DNA of 64,000 nt from Hydrogenophilaceae bacterium. Its GTDB lineage: Bacteria; Pseudomonadota; Alphaproteobacteria; Caulobacterales; Aquidulcibacteraceae. The notes below the pieces were generated by a model, which was not told where the DNA came from, made no database searches, and saw nothing but the letters and a program-made list of their open reading frames with translations. The stretch spans positions 1 through 64,000 of the forward strand of contig JACAEE010000017.1 in assembly GCA_013389015.1 (NCBI GenBank). Reading direction: 5' to 3'. Below are positions 40,514-50,403 of the stretch, in pieces. A program made the translations under genes and the position numbers. Numbering within the stretch: the first letter of the stretch is position 1; every line of letters begins with the position of its first letter.

Positions 40514-42553
40514 TCAGTTCGTCGCGGCGGTCTGGTTGCGCGCCCCGCCGAAGCAATTGGAGCCTGCAAGCCAGTTCTCGATCAGCGTGAGCGTCTCGCG
40601 CTGCCATTCCGGCCACCACGGGATCTGGTGCCACATGTAGCGGATCTCGTGATACTCGACCTGTTTCCCCGCGCCGCGCATGGCGCGGTAGAAATCGCGC
40701 GAATGCACGGTGTCGGCCTGCCGGTCGTGGTCGCCATGATAGAGCAGGATCGGGATGTTGGCCTCCCGGACCTGGCGGATCGGGTTCATCCCGTCCACGG
40801 TCCAGCCCTGCAGCTCGCGCTGGATACGATTGGCGCCCCAAAGGTTCGCGAGCCGTTCGAGATCGGAGACGCCTGCGCCTGACAGCGCGCAGCGGTAGGG
40901 GCTGTTGGGCCGCACCGAAGCCGCGATCGCAGCGAATCCGCCGTATGAATAGCCGAAGATCGCCATGCGGTTGGGATCGCCGATGCCTTCCGCCACGAGG
41001 TACGCGGCCGCATCGTCGTTGTCGTCCGACATTTTGAGGCCCCATTGCTGGTCGCCCGCGCGCCACAGCTCCATGCCCCACCCGTCGGATCCGCGATATT
41101 GCGGCTGGATCACCGCATAGCCGCGAGTCGCCAGGAACTGCGTCCAATAGGAGGCGTCCCAGCCCATGTAGTCGCGCGCCCATGGGCCGCCGTGCGGGTG
41201 GACGACGACGGGGATGCGGCCGTGCGTGTTTCTGTCATAGCCCGGCGGCAGCGTGAGGAACGCCGGTATCGTCATCCCGTCGCGCGCCTGGAATCGCACG
41301 AAGCTCATCGGCCCAAGGGTGGCGTTGTCGATCCACGGATGTGAACGCCCGAGCAGGCGCAGCTGATTGCCGTTGATGAGAATGTAGTATTCCGGCGCGT
41401 GGTTCGCGGCCGAGACCTCGATGACCGCCCGCCCGGTGCGGCGGTTGCGGTCCAGGAAGACGACGTCCTTGCCGCGGAACTGCGCTTCCAGGGTCCGCTG
41501 GATCGGCGCCCAATAATCATCGACATAGACTTCGCGCAGCGCTGGGCCGGCGATGGTGTAGGAGGCAGGGCCCATCAGCTGGCGCGATTCCCGGTCGTAA
41601 AGTCCGGAAACATCGACGATGTCGTAGTCCGGAGACGCGAAAACAGGCTCGGCCGACCATTGGCGCGTCTGCACATTGTAGGTGCGGATTTCTTGGAAGT
41701 TCCGGCCGCGATTGGTCGAGACATAGAGAATGTTCGGATCCGCGTCGAAGAAGCCGAGCGGATTGATCGCCCAGCGCTCGCGGATCGGATAGCTGAGTTC
41801 GTCGTGCCGCTCCCAGCCGCCGGTCTGCCGGTTGCGCACGTCGCGGATCACCTGCCAGCCGCCGTTCTCGAATGCGATGCGCTCTTTCACCATCAGTTCG
41901 CCGTCGCGGATGTCGGCGAGGATGAAGCCCTCGTCGTCGCCGGCGCGCGCCGTTCGAGAGACTCGCAGCGTCGCCGCGTCGAGCGTCAGGACTTCCGTCG
42001 TGCCCTGGTCGATGTTCTCGCGCACGATCAGGTATTCGTTTGGATCTTCGAGCGTTCCGTCGAGCAGGATAGAGAAATTGATTCCGAAGCGCTCCACCTC
42101 GCGCGAGAAATCGCTCAACGCGCCGCGCGCCGCGAACGGCTGCTCGAAGTTCCGTCCGTCGAGGTCCGCAACGATCGCTTGACGGGTGAAAGTCTTGTTC
42201 GAACCGTAGGTGAACGGCTGGTCGACCACGAACAGGATGCGGTCGTTGCCGAGGAAGTTGACGAACACCGGCCGCATCTCGGTGGACGGGATCAGCACGG
42301 CGTTCGCAGGCTGGCCGTTGGCGATGGCGTCCGCGTCCCAGATCGCGATCACCGGCCAGCGATAGTTCGGATTGGCCACAAGGCCGGCGATGTGACGCCC
42401 GTCGGGTGACATCGTCACCCCCTGGATCGCCGGGTGGCGCGCCACCTGGTCGATCTGCAGCGGCGTCAGATTGAGCGGCTGGGCCGCCGCGACGCCCGCC
42501 GCTAGCGCGAAGGCTGCGGCCGCCGCTCCGAAAAGTCGCTTGAACATCGCCAT
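40514..42553 (-). CDS. Secreted S9-family prolyl oligopeptidase-like enzyme
   Basis: A 679-residue exported serine peptidase: signal peptide (FGAAAAAFALAAGVAAAQP), a beta-propeller (VTMSPDGRHIAGLV and later blades) and an alpha/beta hydrolase domain. The nucleophile is in IFGYSYGGFAAIAA, the acid in GDHDRQADTVH and the histidine near RYMWHQIPWW. GAGGAT six bases before the ATG fixes the start. It is divergent from a TonB-dependent receptor, a pairing seen for peptide scavenging and for lasso-peptide isopeptidases of related bacteria. No lasso genes occur here. Confidence 0.9.
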   Translation of the reverse strand: MAMFKRLFGAAAAAFALAAGVAAAQPLNLTPLQIDQVARHPAIQGVTMSPDGRHIAGLVANPNYRWPVIAIWDADAIANGQPANAVLIPSTEMRPVFVNFLGNDRILFVVDQPFTYGSNKTFTRQAIVADLDGRNFEQPFAARGALSDFSREVERFGINFSILLDGTLEDPNEYLIVRENIDQGTTEVLTLDAATLRVSRTARAGDDEGFILADIRDGELMVKERIAFENGGWQVIRDVRNRQTGGWERHDELSYPIRERWAINPLGFFDADPNILYVSTNRGRNFQEIRTYNVQTRQWSAEPVFASPDYDIVDVSGLYDRESRQLMGPASYTIAGPALREVYVDDYWAPIQRTLEAQFRGKDVVFLDRNRRTGRAVIEVSAANHAPEYYILINGNQLRLLGRSHPWIDNATLGPMSFVRFQARDGMTIPAFLTLPPGYDRNTHGRIPVVVHPHGGPWARDYMGWDASYWTQFLATRGYAVIQPQYRGSDGWGMELWRAGDQQWGLKMSDDNDDAAAYLVAEGIGDPNRMAIFGYSYGGFAAIAASVRPNSPYRCALSGAGVSDLERLANLWGANRIQRELQGWTVDGMNPIRQVREANIPILLYHGDHDRQADTVHSRDFYRAMRGAGKQVEYHEIRYMWHQIPWWPEWQRETLTLIENWLAGSNCFGGARNQTAATN

Positions 42554-42887
42554 ACCCGATCCTCGTTTGTCTCGATCTGGGGCCCGTAGGGAACGCACGG
42601 CCGTTCCGGCCGCACGCCGCGTCGCCGCGTGCGCCCTTGCGGGACTGGATTGGCTAGCAATCGGCTGAGAACCGTCCCCTGGTCAAGCGCCGCCCGAAAC
42701 GCGCCCCCGTCGCTCGTCGCTTCCTCGTCGCCGGGGTTCGCGCGGAGCACGTTTATCGCCCTGAGGGGCTGCTTCGCAGCAAGAATTCCCGTTTATCGAG
42801 CAGGGAAGGCGGCCGATCGCGCCCCTCCATCGCGTGCTTGCGGCGCAACACCTGTGACGGTTTCGTGAGCCGGACGCGCGCACGGCG

Positions 42888-42915
42888 TTGATCCGGCCGA
42901 AACCCGCCCGATAAG
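42888..42915 (+). promoter_or_regulatory. Candidate promoter before the TonB receptor
   Basis: TTGATC (42888-42893) and GATAAG (42910-42915) are 16 bases apart, about 90 bases before the receptor start. The match is moderate. The rest of the 450-base divergent region 42554-43003 shows no gene, no clear operator and no riboswitch that I can recognise. Confidence 0.25.
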
Positions 42916-43003
42916 GTGACCAAATCGAGGCAAGGCGTCTCCACAAGAAAATCGGCGTCGGCCAGGGCGATACGCCCATCACGCGAGCGGCTAGGGGTCT
43001 GCA

Positions 43004-46000
43004 ATGTTTGGATCGAAGAAGGACAAGGATTCCGCGAAGGAGAAGGCGCTCAAGCGCGGCGTGGCGCTGACCGCGATGATAGCGGGTTTGGCGACGGCCT
43101 CGGGCGGGGTCCCAGCGTTCGCGCAGGAGGCAGAAGAACCAGAGGCGCAGACTCAAGAGGAAGACGCCGACATCGTCGTCACCGGCTCGCGCATCCGCCG
43201 CAACGAGTTCACGTCGTCTTCGCCGGTCCAGATCATCACCTCCGAGCAGAGCTCGCTCGAAGGCCTGATCGACACCTCCGAGATCCTGCAGGGGTCGACC
43301 GTCGCGTCGGGCTCGCTCCAGATCAACAACCAGTTCACCGGCTTCGTGGTCGAGGGCGGCCCGGGCGTGAACACCATCTCCCTGCGTGGCCTGGGCGCCA
43401 ACCGCACCCTGGTCCTGCTGAACGGCCGCCGCCTCAGCCCGGCCGGCACGCGGGGCCAGGTCGGCGCGGTCGACACCAACGTGATCCCCGCCTCGATGTG
43501 GGAACGCGTCGAGATCCTCAAGGACGGCGCCTCTTCGATCTACGGCTCGGACGCCGTCGCCGGCGTCGTCAACATCATCACCTACCAGGACTATGACGGC
43601 CTGCAGATCGAGGCGACGGGCAACGTCAGCGAACATGGCGGCGGTGAGAACTTCACCGTCAACGGTATGTGGGGCCACGTCGGCGATCGTGCCCAGGTCC
43701 TCATCGGCGGTGAATATTACAAGCGTGAATCCTTGAACTGGGGCGATCGCGATTATCTGAGCTGCGCTCAGGACCTCGTGACCGACGGAGAAGGCGGGCC
43801 GCCGCTCGACATCATTGATCCGAACACGGGCGAGTCGAAGTGCTTCAACCTGTTGCAAGGCGTGATCGATCGCGGCGGCGCCTTCCCCACCGGCGGGCGC
43901 TATGTGCCGGATACTTCCGCGGTCGCCGGCGGCGGCCCCTTCGGGCTGGACCTCGCCGGCTATCGGCGAGTCGGCCTTTCCTGGGTGCAGGTCGCCAATC
44001 GACTCTACGGCACGTCGACCGCCCTCAATGCGACGCAAGTGTCTGCGCTGCTGACGCCGGCGCAAATCAGCGCGGTGGAGGCGGCGTGGCGGTCCTCGCA
44101 GGCCGCCGTGCCGACGGCGTCGCCGCTCTATGGCTCGCGCAACGCGATCTCGCCGGCCGAGCGGTATTCGATTTTCGCCACCGGCACGCTCGACATCAGC
44201 GGCAACGCCGAGCTCTACGGCGAGTTCATGTACAACCACCGCGAATCGAGCACGGCCTCGTTGCGTCAGCTCTTCCCGACGCTGGCCTCGGGCCACGCCG
44301 GCAATCCCGCGCCGTTCGGCGCCTCCACTGCGCTGCCGGTCATCCAGCTGCCGTCGATCACCGCCCAGGAGGTCGACTTCGTGCGCCTCGTCGCGGGGAT
44401 TCGCGGCGACTTTGGCGGCGACGGCTTCCTGAGCGGCTGGGCGTATGACTTGTATGTCCAGTCGAGCTACTCGGACGGCACCTACGGCAACAACTTCTTC
44501 TACAATGACCGTGTGGTCGCGACCTCGGCGTTCCCGGAGGCTTGCCGGCAGTCGGCGATCATTTCCGGCGCGACGTGCATGCCGGTCGACTATGTCAGCG
44601 CCGTCACCAACGGCTTCACCCAGGCTGAGGCCGCCTTCCTGTTCGGCTACGAGGAAGGCAACACCGTCTACAACATGACGACGGTCTCGGGCATCATCAC
44701 CGGCGACGTCATGCGCTTGCCCGCGGGCGCCGTCGGCCTCGCGCTCGGCGCCGAGCTCCGGGATGACTCGATCGACGATGTTCCCGGCTTCAATGCGCGC
44801 ACCGGCAACCTTTGGGGGCAGACCTCGGCCGGGCGCACGCAGGGGTCGGACTCCACGCGCGAATTGTTCGGCGAGATCGAAGTTCCGCTGATCGCCAATG
44901 CGCCGATGTTCGAGAATCTGAGCTTCAACGGCTCCTACCGTTGGACCGATTACGATTCCTTCGGCGATGACTCCACCTACAAGATGGGCGTGAACTGGCA
45001 GCTGACGCCGGAATATCGTCTGCGCGGATCGTTTGGCACATCCTATCGTGCTCCGGCGCTCTACGAACTGTTCTTGGCCAACCAGACGGCGTTCCAGGGA
45101 CAGGTCGCGATCGATCCGTGCACGAACTGGAACGTCAGCTCCAACCCGCTGATTGTCCAGAATTGCGGCCCGGGCGGCCACAATCTGCCCGCCAACTACA
45201 CCGGCGCGATCTATTCCTCGGCGACGATCATCACCGGCGGCGGCGCCGGCATCCTGGAGGCGGAAACCTCCGAGGCCACGACCTTCGGAGCAGTCTGGAC
45301 TCCGAACTGGATCGATCTCAGCATCGCGGTCGACTACTTCAAGATCGAGGTCGAGGACGAAGTCGCGCAGTTCGGCGCGGCGAACATCCTTGGGGCCTGC
45401 TATACGGATCCGCTCTTCCCCAACAGCCCTTTCTGCCAGCTGTTCCAGCGTGATCTGACGCCAGGCTCGCCGACTTACGGGCGGATCAACACGGTCAACA
45501 ATTCGTACATCAACCTGGATCGCCAGGTGACGGAAGGCATCGACGTCACGATCCGCTACGAGCACGAGTTCTCGTTCGGGACGTTCCGCCTCGATGCTCG
45601 CGGCACCTGGACTTTCGAAGACACCATCCTGCTCTTCGAGGGCACGCAGTTTGAGCGGCTCAGCGACTTCAACGGCATGTTGACCGAACCGGACTTCACC
45701 GGCGAGCTCGACTTCCGGTTCGACCGCAACGATTGGACCTATTTCTGGAACGTCGACCTGGTCTCCAAATCGTCCGACACCGAGTGGTTCCTGGGCGACA
45801 CGTTCCGCTGGCGGGCGTCGCCTTACTTCGCCTACTTCCGTCAGTATGCGGACTGGTACGCCTCGCACAACGCGTCGGTGCGTTACCAGAGCGACACCTG
45901 GACGTTCCAGGCGGGGGTGCGCAACCTGTTTGACGAGGAGCCCCCGACGATCTCGACCTCCGGCACCGCGTTCAGCGCCCGGTTGGGCAACTCGCTGATC

Positions 46001-46060
46001 AACAGCCAGTACGACATCATCGGCCGCCAGTACTGGGCCTCCATCGCGCGCCGCTGGTAA
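43004..46060 (+). CDS. TonB-dependent outer-membrane receptor
   Basis: A 1018-residue receptor with signal peptide (ending PAFAQ), an N-terminal plug (DIVVTGSRIRRNEF; VNTISLRGLGANRTLVLLNGRRL; VEILKDGASSIYGSDAVAGVVNI) and a 22-strand barrel ending in the aromatic WASIARRW. The plug residues are those of the large Caulobacterales/Sphingomonad TonB family that imports oligosaccharides, peptides and other big substrates, not classical siderophores. There is no STN signalling domain. The substrate is unknown; a divergent secreted peptidase suggests peptides. A terminator follows at once. Confidence 0.95.
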   Translation: MFGSKKDKDSAKEKALKRGVALTAMIAGLATASGGVPAFAQEAEEPEAQTQEEDADIVVTGSRIRRNEFTSSSPVQIITSEQSSLEGLIDTSEILQGSTVASGSLQINNQFTGFVVEGGPGVNTISLRGLGANRTLVLLNGRRLSPAGTRGQVGAVDTNVIPASMWERVEILKDGASSIYGSDAVAGVVNIITYQDYDGLQIEATGNVSEHGGGENFTVNGMWGHVGDRAQVLIGGEYYKRESLNWGDRDYLSCAQDLVTDGEGGPPLDIIDPNTGESKCFNLLQGVIDRGGAFPTGGRYVPDTSAVAGGGPFGLDLAGYRRVGLSWVQVANRLYGTSTALNATQVSALLTPAQISAVEAAWRSSQAAVPTASPLYGSRNAISPAERYSIFATGTLDISGNAELYGEFMYNHRESSTASLRQLFPTLASGHAGNPAPFGASTALPVIQLPSITAQEVDFVRLVAGIRGDFGGDGFLSGWAYDLYVQSSYSDGTYGNNFFYNDRVVATSAFPEACRQSAIISGATCMPVDYVSAVTNGFTQAEAAFLFGYEEGNTVYNMTTVSGIITGDVMRLPAGAVGLALGAELRDDSIDDVPGFNARTGNLWGQTSAGRTQGSDSTRELFGEIEVPLIANAPMFENLSFNGSYRWTDYDSFGDDSTYKMGVNWQLTPEYRLRGSFGTSYRAPALYELFLANQTAFQGQVAIDPCTNWNVSSNPLIVQNCGPGGHNLPANYTGAIYSSATIITGGGAGILEAETSEATTFGAVWTPNWIDLSIAVDYFKIEVEDEVAQFGAANILGACYTDPLFPNSPFCQLFQRDLTPGSPTYGRINTVNNSYINLDRQVTEGIDVTIRYEHEFSFGTFRLDARGTWTFEDTILLFEGTQFERLSDFNGMLTEPDFTGELDFRFDRNDWTYFWNVDLVSKSSDTEWFLGDTFRWRASPYFAYFRQYADWYASHNASVRYQSDTWTFQAGVRNLFDEEPPTISTSGTAFSARLGNSLINSQYDIIGRQYWASIARRW

Positions 46061-46087
46061 GACGGATGACCTCCTAGCCGGAAGTCT

Positions 46088-46126
46088 GCGGCGGGTTCCA
46101 AAACCTGGGGCCCGCCGCTTTCTTTT
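46088..46126 (+). terminator. Intrinsic terminator after the TonB receptor
   Basis: Stem GCGGCGGG / CCCGCCGC (8 bases) with a 15-base loop containing TTCCAAAACC, followed by TTTCTTTT. It starts 27 bases after the receptor stop. Confidence 0.8.
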
Positions 46127-46169
46127 GCGCGCTTTCCTTTTGCCGGGCGCGGAGGGAAGTTGGACGGCG

Positions 46170-46787
46170 ATGGTTTGGCGCGTTCTCCTGACGACGGCGC
46201 TCTCATGCGCGGCGGCGCTCACCGGCTGCGCCGGTCCCGCGCGTGAAGGCCCGCCGCCCTTGCGCGGCTACTTCATCACCCCCAATGGCGAGCCGCTGGC
46301 GTTCGGTCCTGGCGAGAGCGCCGTCGCGCGCTGGTTCGCCGCCGCCGACGCCGACGGCGACGCGGCGGTGACGCTCCCGGAATACCACGCCGACGCCGAA
46401 CGCTTCTTCGCCGCCATCGACGCCGACTCCGACGGCCTGGCCACCGCGCCGGAAGTCTCGGCCCTGCGCGCGCGCCTGGCGCCGCAGCTGGAAGCGATGC
46501 TGGCCTATCTGCCTGCGCCGGGCGGACGCCGTCCGCAGGGCGAGCGTCTCCCGCGCTGGACCCCGGAGCAGGGCTTCATCGCCGCGCGCCGCGGATCGCA
46601 GGTGGAGCTTTTGACCGTGGTGACGCTGCTCAATGAGCGCGAGCCGGTGCTCGCTTCCGACGCCGACTTCAACCGCCGCGTCTCACGCGCGGAGTTCGCC
46701 GCCGCCGGCGCCGAGCGCTTCGCGCTGCTCGACGCCGATCGCAGCGGCGCGCTCACTCTGCCCGAACTCGAAGCGCTCCGCCGCTAG
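46170..46787 (+). CDS. EF-hand-like lipoprotein
   Basis: A 205-residue lipoprotein (LTGC lipobox near residue 19) with up to four EF-hand calcium loops: DADGDAAVTLPE, DADSDGLATAPE, DADFNRRVSRAE and DADRSGALTLPE. The first two are close to complete; the third lacks the usual Gly and the fourth keeps Asp-X-Asp-X-Ser-Gly. This points to calcium binding in the periplasm, perhaps structural. Start chosen before VWRVLLTT because it gives a proper signal peptide. Confidence 0.8.
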   Translation: MVWRVLLTTALSCAAALTGCAGPAREGPPPLRGYFITPNGEPLAFGPGESAVARWFAAADADGDAAVTLPEYHADAERFFAAIDADSDGLATAPEVSALRARLAPQLEAMLAYLPAPGGRRPQGERLPRWTPEQGFIAARRGSQVELLTVVTLLNEREPVLASDADFNRRVSRAEFAAAGAERFALLDADRSGALTLPELEALRR

Positions 46788-46845
46788 CAAGCGCTCCCCA
46801 ATTGCAAGTGCCTGTGGCGCTTCGTTCAAGCCTGGAAGGCGCCCT

Positions 46846-49032
46846 CTAAAATCCGCCGCCCGCCTCCTCTGCGCCCACGGCCTTGAGCGCGAACGCGTAA
46901 TCGTGCGCGAGCTCCTTCAAATAGTCGAACCGTCCCGTCGCGCCCGCGTGCCCGGCTTCCATATTGATCTTGAGCAGGATCGGGCGCCCGCTGGTGGTGT
47001 GCGGGCGCAGCTTGGCCGCCCATTTCGCCGGCTCCCAATAAGTCACGCGGGGATCGGAGAGCCCGCCCGTCGCCAGCACCGCGGGATAGGGGCGCCGGTC
47101 AACGTTCGTGTACGGACAATAGGAGGCGATATAGTCGTACGCTGCGGGATCCTCGAGCGGATTGCCCCATTCGGGCCATTCCGGCGGCGTCAGCGGCAGC
47201 GAGGTGTCGCTCATCGTGTTGAGCACGTCCACGAACGGCACGCCCCCGATGACGCCGGCCCAGAGATCGGGCCGCATATTGGTGATCGCGCCCATCAGGA
47301 GTCCGCCCGCCGAACGGCCTTCGGCGACAATTCTGCCAGCGGAGGAATAGCCGCGCGCGATCAGCGCCTCCGCGCAGGCGATGAAATCGGTGAACGTATT
47401 CTTTTTGTCGAACTTGCGCCCGTTCAGGAACCAGCCCCAGCCCTTCTCCGAGCCCCCGCGCACATGCGCGATCGCGAACACCCAGCCGCGGTCGACGAGG
47501 CTGAAGCGGCGGATTGAGAAATCCGCATCGATCGAGACGCCGTAGGAGCCGTACCCGTAGAGCAGCATCGGCGCTGAACCGTCGAGCGGCGCGCCGCGCA
47601 GCATGAGCGCGGTGACGGGAACCTCTGCGCCGTCCGGCGCCTGCGCCATGAAGCGCCGGGTTTCGTAGCGCGCGGGATCGTGGCCCGACGGGATCTCCTG
47701 CGACTTGCGCAGCGTGCGCGTGCGCGCCTTCATGTCGTAGTCGAACCATTGCCGCGGCGTCGTCGGCGATTGATAGACGAAGCGCGTCACGCTGGTGTCG
47801 AACTCGAAGCTCTCGCCGAATTCGAGATCGTAGGCTTCCTCGTCCTGCGCCACCACGTGCTCTTCGCCGCCCGCGTCGCGGATCACGATGCGGGGCAGCG
47901 CGTTCACGCGCTCGAGCCGCACGAGAAAGTCCTTGTAGGCGCCGACGCCCAGGATGAAGCGCCCCGGCACATGCGGAAGGAACTCGCGCCAGTGCGCGCG
48001 CCCCGTCGCGCCCTCGTCGCACGCCATGACTTTAAAATCGACCGCGCCGTCGGCGTTGGTGCGGATGTGCCAGCGTCCCTGCCAATGCGTCGCATCATAG
48101 AGCAGCGCCGCTTCGCGCGGATGGAAGCACACCGGCGCGGCCGTCGGCGTGGCCGCGGGAATGAGCCAGGTTTCGCTCTGCTCCTGGTTGCCGCAATTGA
48201 TGGTGATGAAGGCGCGGCTCGCTGTGACGCCGAGCCCGATGAAGAAGCCTTCGTCCTGTTCCTCGTAAACCAGCACGTCATCGCGCGCGCCGCCGCGCGC
48301 CGGCCGGCGATAGACTTTCGTCGGCCGCCCGTTCGCATCGCGGAAGATCCAGAAGAGGAAGCGCGAATCCGGTGAGAACACGAAATCGCCCGTGGTCGAT
48401 TCCGGCCCGTCCGGGAGTTCCGTTCCACTCTCCAGATCCTTGATCCTGATCGTATAATATTCGCTTCCTTGTTCGTCGAGCGCGTAGGCGAACAGGCGGT
48501 GGTCGGGCGAATGCGTCGCCGCTCCGACGTCGTAATAGTCCTTGCCGCGCGCTTGCGCTTCGACATCGAGGAGGATTTGTTCCCCGTCCGTCCGATGGCG
48601 CGGCCGACGCACATGTTGCGGATGCTGCGCCCCGGTCTCGTAGCGCGCGAAATATTCCCACGGCCCGTCGCCGGCCGGCACGGTTGAATCGTCTTCCTTG
48701 ATCCGTCCGCGCATCTCCTGAAAGAGCGTTTCCTGCAACGCGGCCGTCGAGGCCATCATCTCTTCGCGATATGCGTTTTCAGCGATCAGGTAATCGCGGA
48801 TGTCGCTGCGCAGCAGCGTGGGGTCGCGCATCACCGCCTGCCAGTTTTCGTCCTTCAGCCAGTGATAATCGTCGGTGCGCACGCGGCCCAATTGTTCGAT
48901 GGTCTTGGGATCGCGGCGGGCGACGGGCGGTTGCGGCAAGGCGGCGGTCTCCGGAGTCGTTGAGGCGCAGGCGGGGAGAAGGGCGGCGAGCGGCAGCGCC
49001 GCGCCGGCTTTGAGCATGTCGCGTCTGTGCAT
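46846..49032 (-). CDS. ptrB: Oligopeptidase B-like S9 peptidase
   Basis: A 728-residue S9A peptidase. The propeller part opens VARRDPKTIEQLGRVRTDDYHWLKDENW, a hallmark of oligopeptidase B. The catalytic serine is in EGRSAGGLLMGAI and the histidine in NMEAGHAGATGRFD. YGYGSYGVSIDADFSIRRFSLVDRGWVFAIAHVRGG is shared with PtrB in position and order. The N-terminus has a lipoprotein or Tat-like signal (RRDMLKAGAALPLAALLPAC), so the enzyme is exported, unlike E. coli PtrB. It cleaves after basic residues in short peptides in the family. Confidence 0.9.
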   Translation of the reverse strand: MHRRDMLKAGAALPLAALLPACASTTPETAALPQPPVARRDPKTIEQLGRVRTDDYHWLKDENWQAVMRDPTLLRSDIRDYLIAENAYREEMMASTAALQETLFQEMRGRIKEDDSTVPAGDGPWEYFARYETGAQHPQHVRRPRHRTDGEQILLDVEAQARGKDYYDVGAATHSPDHRLFAYALDEQGSEYYTIRIKDLESGTELPDGPESTTGDFVFSPDSRFLFWIFRDANGRPTKVYRRPARGGARDDVLVYEEQDEGFFIGLGVTASRAFITINCGNQEQSETWLIPAATPTAAPVCFHPREAALLYDATHWQGRWHIRTNADGAVDFKVMACDEGATGRAHWREFLPHVPGRFILGVGAYKDFLVRLERVNALPRIVIRDAGGEEHVVAQDEEAYDLEFGESFEFDTSVTRFVYQSPTTPRQWFDYDMKARTRTLRKSQEIPSGHDPARYETRRFMAQAPDGAEVPVTALMLRGAPLDGSAPMLLYGYGSYGVSIDADFSIRRFSLVDRGWVFAIAHVRGGSEKGWGWFLNGRKFDKKNTFTDFIACAEALIARGYSSAGRIVAEGRSAGGLLMGAITNMRPDLWAGVIGGVPFVDVLNTMSDTSLPLTPPEWPEWGNPLEDPAAYDYIASYCPYTNVDRRPYPAVLATGGLSDPRVTYWEPAKWAAKLRPHTTSGRPILLKINMEAGHAGATGRFDYLKELAHDYAFALKAVGAEEAGGGF

Positions 49033-49109
49033 GGAATTGTCCAGGAAAAGCGGCGGGTTTGGCGCCAGCCTAGCGCCCCGCGCCGCCGCCTCCAAGGCGG
49101 TTGCGACGA

Positions 49110-49970
49110 TCAGTCGAGACGCAGAAGCAGGCCCGTTGCATCATCGCAACGTTTGAATCGCGGATGCCGCGCGCCGCCTGCGTCCTCGCTCTCGATCGCG
49201 CGCAGTTCGCGTGCGAGTTCCTGCAGGCCCTTTTCCAGCGCCGCGCGCACGACGCCGCCCGCGTCATACGCGTCATAGCGGTCGACGAGCGCCGATAGAC
49301 CATCCGTACACAGAAGGATATGCGCCCCCCGCGTGAGCCCAAGCCTCCAGGCGCGCGCATGATCGGCGCATGCGGGGCTCAGGCAGAACACGCCGGGCCG
49401 TGCCGATTCGATCTGCTGGATGCGCGCCTTGCGCAGCGCCGCGAGCGCATCGGGCGTCCGATAGAGCGCCCCGCTTGCAGGCGGGTCCTTGTGCGCGAAC
49501 GACGCTGCGAACGCGGCTTCGCGGTCGCTCGCCCCGTCAGGCCCGCCGCGCATGAACGCCGCCCCGTGCGCATCGAGCGCGAACGCGCGGCAGTCCCCGA
49601 GATCGAGCCCGATCACGCCCCCGTCGGCTTCAGCCACGATCAGCGCGGAGGCGAGCGGAGAGGCCCACGGATCGGCATGGGCCGCCTGCGGAAAGCGTGA
49701 GAACGCAAGCCGCGCGTCCGCGCTCGCCTCTCGCAGCGCGCCCCGCAGCGCATCCTCCGTAGCCGGAAGATCGCGCGCGGCGCGATGGAGGAACGCGTTG
49801 AGTCTGTGCGCGAGCCATGCCGCATCGCTCGCCGCCGGGGCGATCGGCGGCTCATGCAGATCCGTCGCCCCGTCGATCACCCAGGCGAACGCGCCCGCCG
49901 CCCCGCACGCGTCGTCGTTCTGCTTGCCGCGGTCCCCCGCGATCGACAGCGCCTCAATCAGCGTCAGCAT
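49110..49970 (-). CDS. PP2C-like serine/threonine phosphatase
   Basis: A 286-residue PP2C-fold phosphatase. Metal-binding aspartates appear in GDRGKQNDDACG and FAWVIDGATDL, then LDLGDCRAFALD, LLCTDGLSALVDRYD and CDDATGLLLRL close the active site. Family members reverse protein phosphorylation; no partner kinase is in the window. It overlaps the upstream membrane-protein gene by 17 bases when started at this ATG; a TTG 27 bases earlier is possible. Confidence 0.82.
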   Translation of the reverse strand: MLTLIEALSIAGDRGKQNDDACGAAGAFAWVIDGATDLHEPPIAPAASDAAWLAHRLNAFLHRAARDLPATEDALRGALREASADARLAFSRFPQAAHADPWASPLASALIVAEADGGVIGLDLGDCRAFALDAHGAAFMRGGPDGASDREAAFAASFAHKDPPASGALYRTPDALAALRKARIQQIESARPGVFCLSPACADHARAWRLGLTRGAHILLCTDGLSALVDRYDAYDAGGVVRAALEKGLQELARELRAIESEDAGGARHPRFKRCDDATGLLLRLD

Positions 49971-50397
49971 CGCGCCGCGCCACGGTCTTGCCGACAAGCA
50001 CGTCCCGGGAAAGCGTCTCCGCCCGCGCCTGGGCGCCGCCGCGCGTCATCGCCGCGCCGATCGCGGCTGCGATGATCGGGATGATCAGGAAGTCGATCGT
50101 ATAGCTGAGCGGCGGCATTCCGTCCTCGCCCGCGCCCAGCGCCAAGAGCGGCAGATCGAGCGCGACGCACATCGCCATCCACGCCCCGCCGCAGATCGCG
50201 CCGCTCAGAAGCGAAGGCGCCCGCACGCCGCGGAGGTGGAGATAGGCGAAGAGCGCCGCGGCGCCGGCCAGGGTCAAATCCATCAGCTGATCGAAAAGCG
50301 CGCTCTCCGCGGCGGCGAAGATGCGCAGCAGACTTCCGGCGATCACCTGCACGCCCCAGAGCGCCGCGCCATAGATGAGGAGGCGCACGATCTCCAT
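49954..50397 (-). CDS. Hypothetical membrane protein
   Basis: A 147-residue protein with four hydrophobic segments (LLIYGAALWGVQVIAG; LTLAGAAALFAYLHL; GAICGGAWMAMCVALDLPLLAL; FLIIPIIAAAIGAAM) and a charged C-terminal tail (RDVLVGKTVARRDADAD). No family recognised. It lies between the MaoC and PP2C genes on the same strand, 6 bases after MaoC and overlapping PP2C, so all three probably form one transcript. Confidence 0.7.
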   Translation of the reverse strand: MEIVRLLIYGAALWGVQVIAGSLLRIFAAAESALFDQLMDLTLAGAAALFAYLHLRGVRAPSLLSGAICGGAWMAMCVALDLPLLALGAGEDGMPPLSYTIDFLIIPIIAAAIGAAMTRGGAQARAETLSRDVLVGKTVARRDADAD

Positions 50398-50403
50398 GCG
50401 CGC

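Noticed and set aside
42683-46222. 1179-codon open frame on the minus strand across the TonB receptor
   Set aside because: It is antisense to a receptor with a full signal peptide, plug and barrel. Its product is Arg/Ala/Gly-rich without domains, the normal mirror of high-GC coding DNA.
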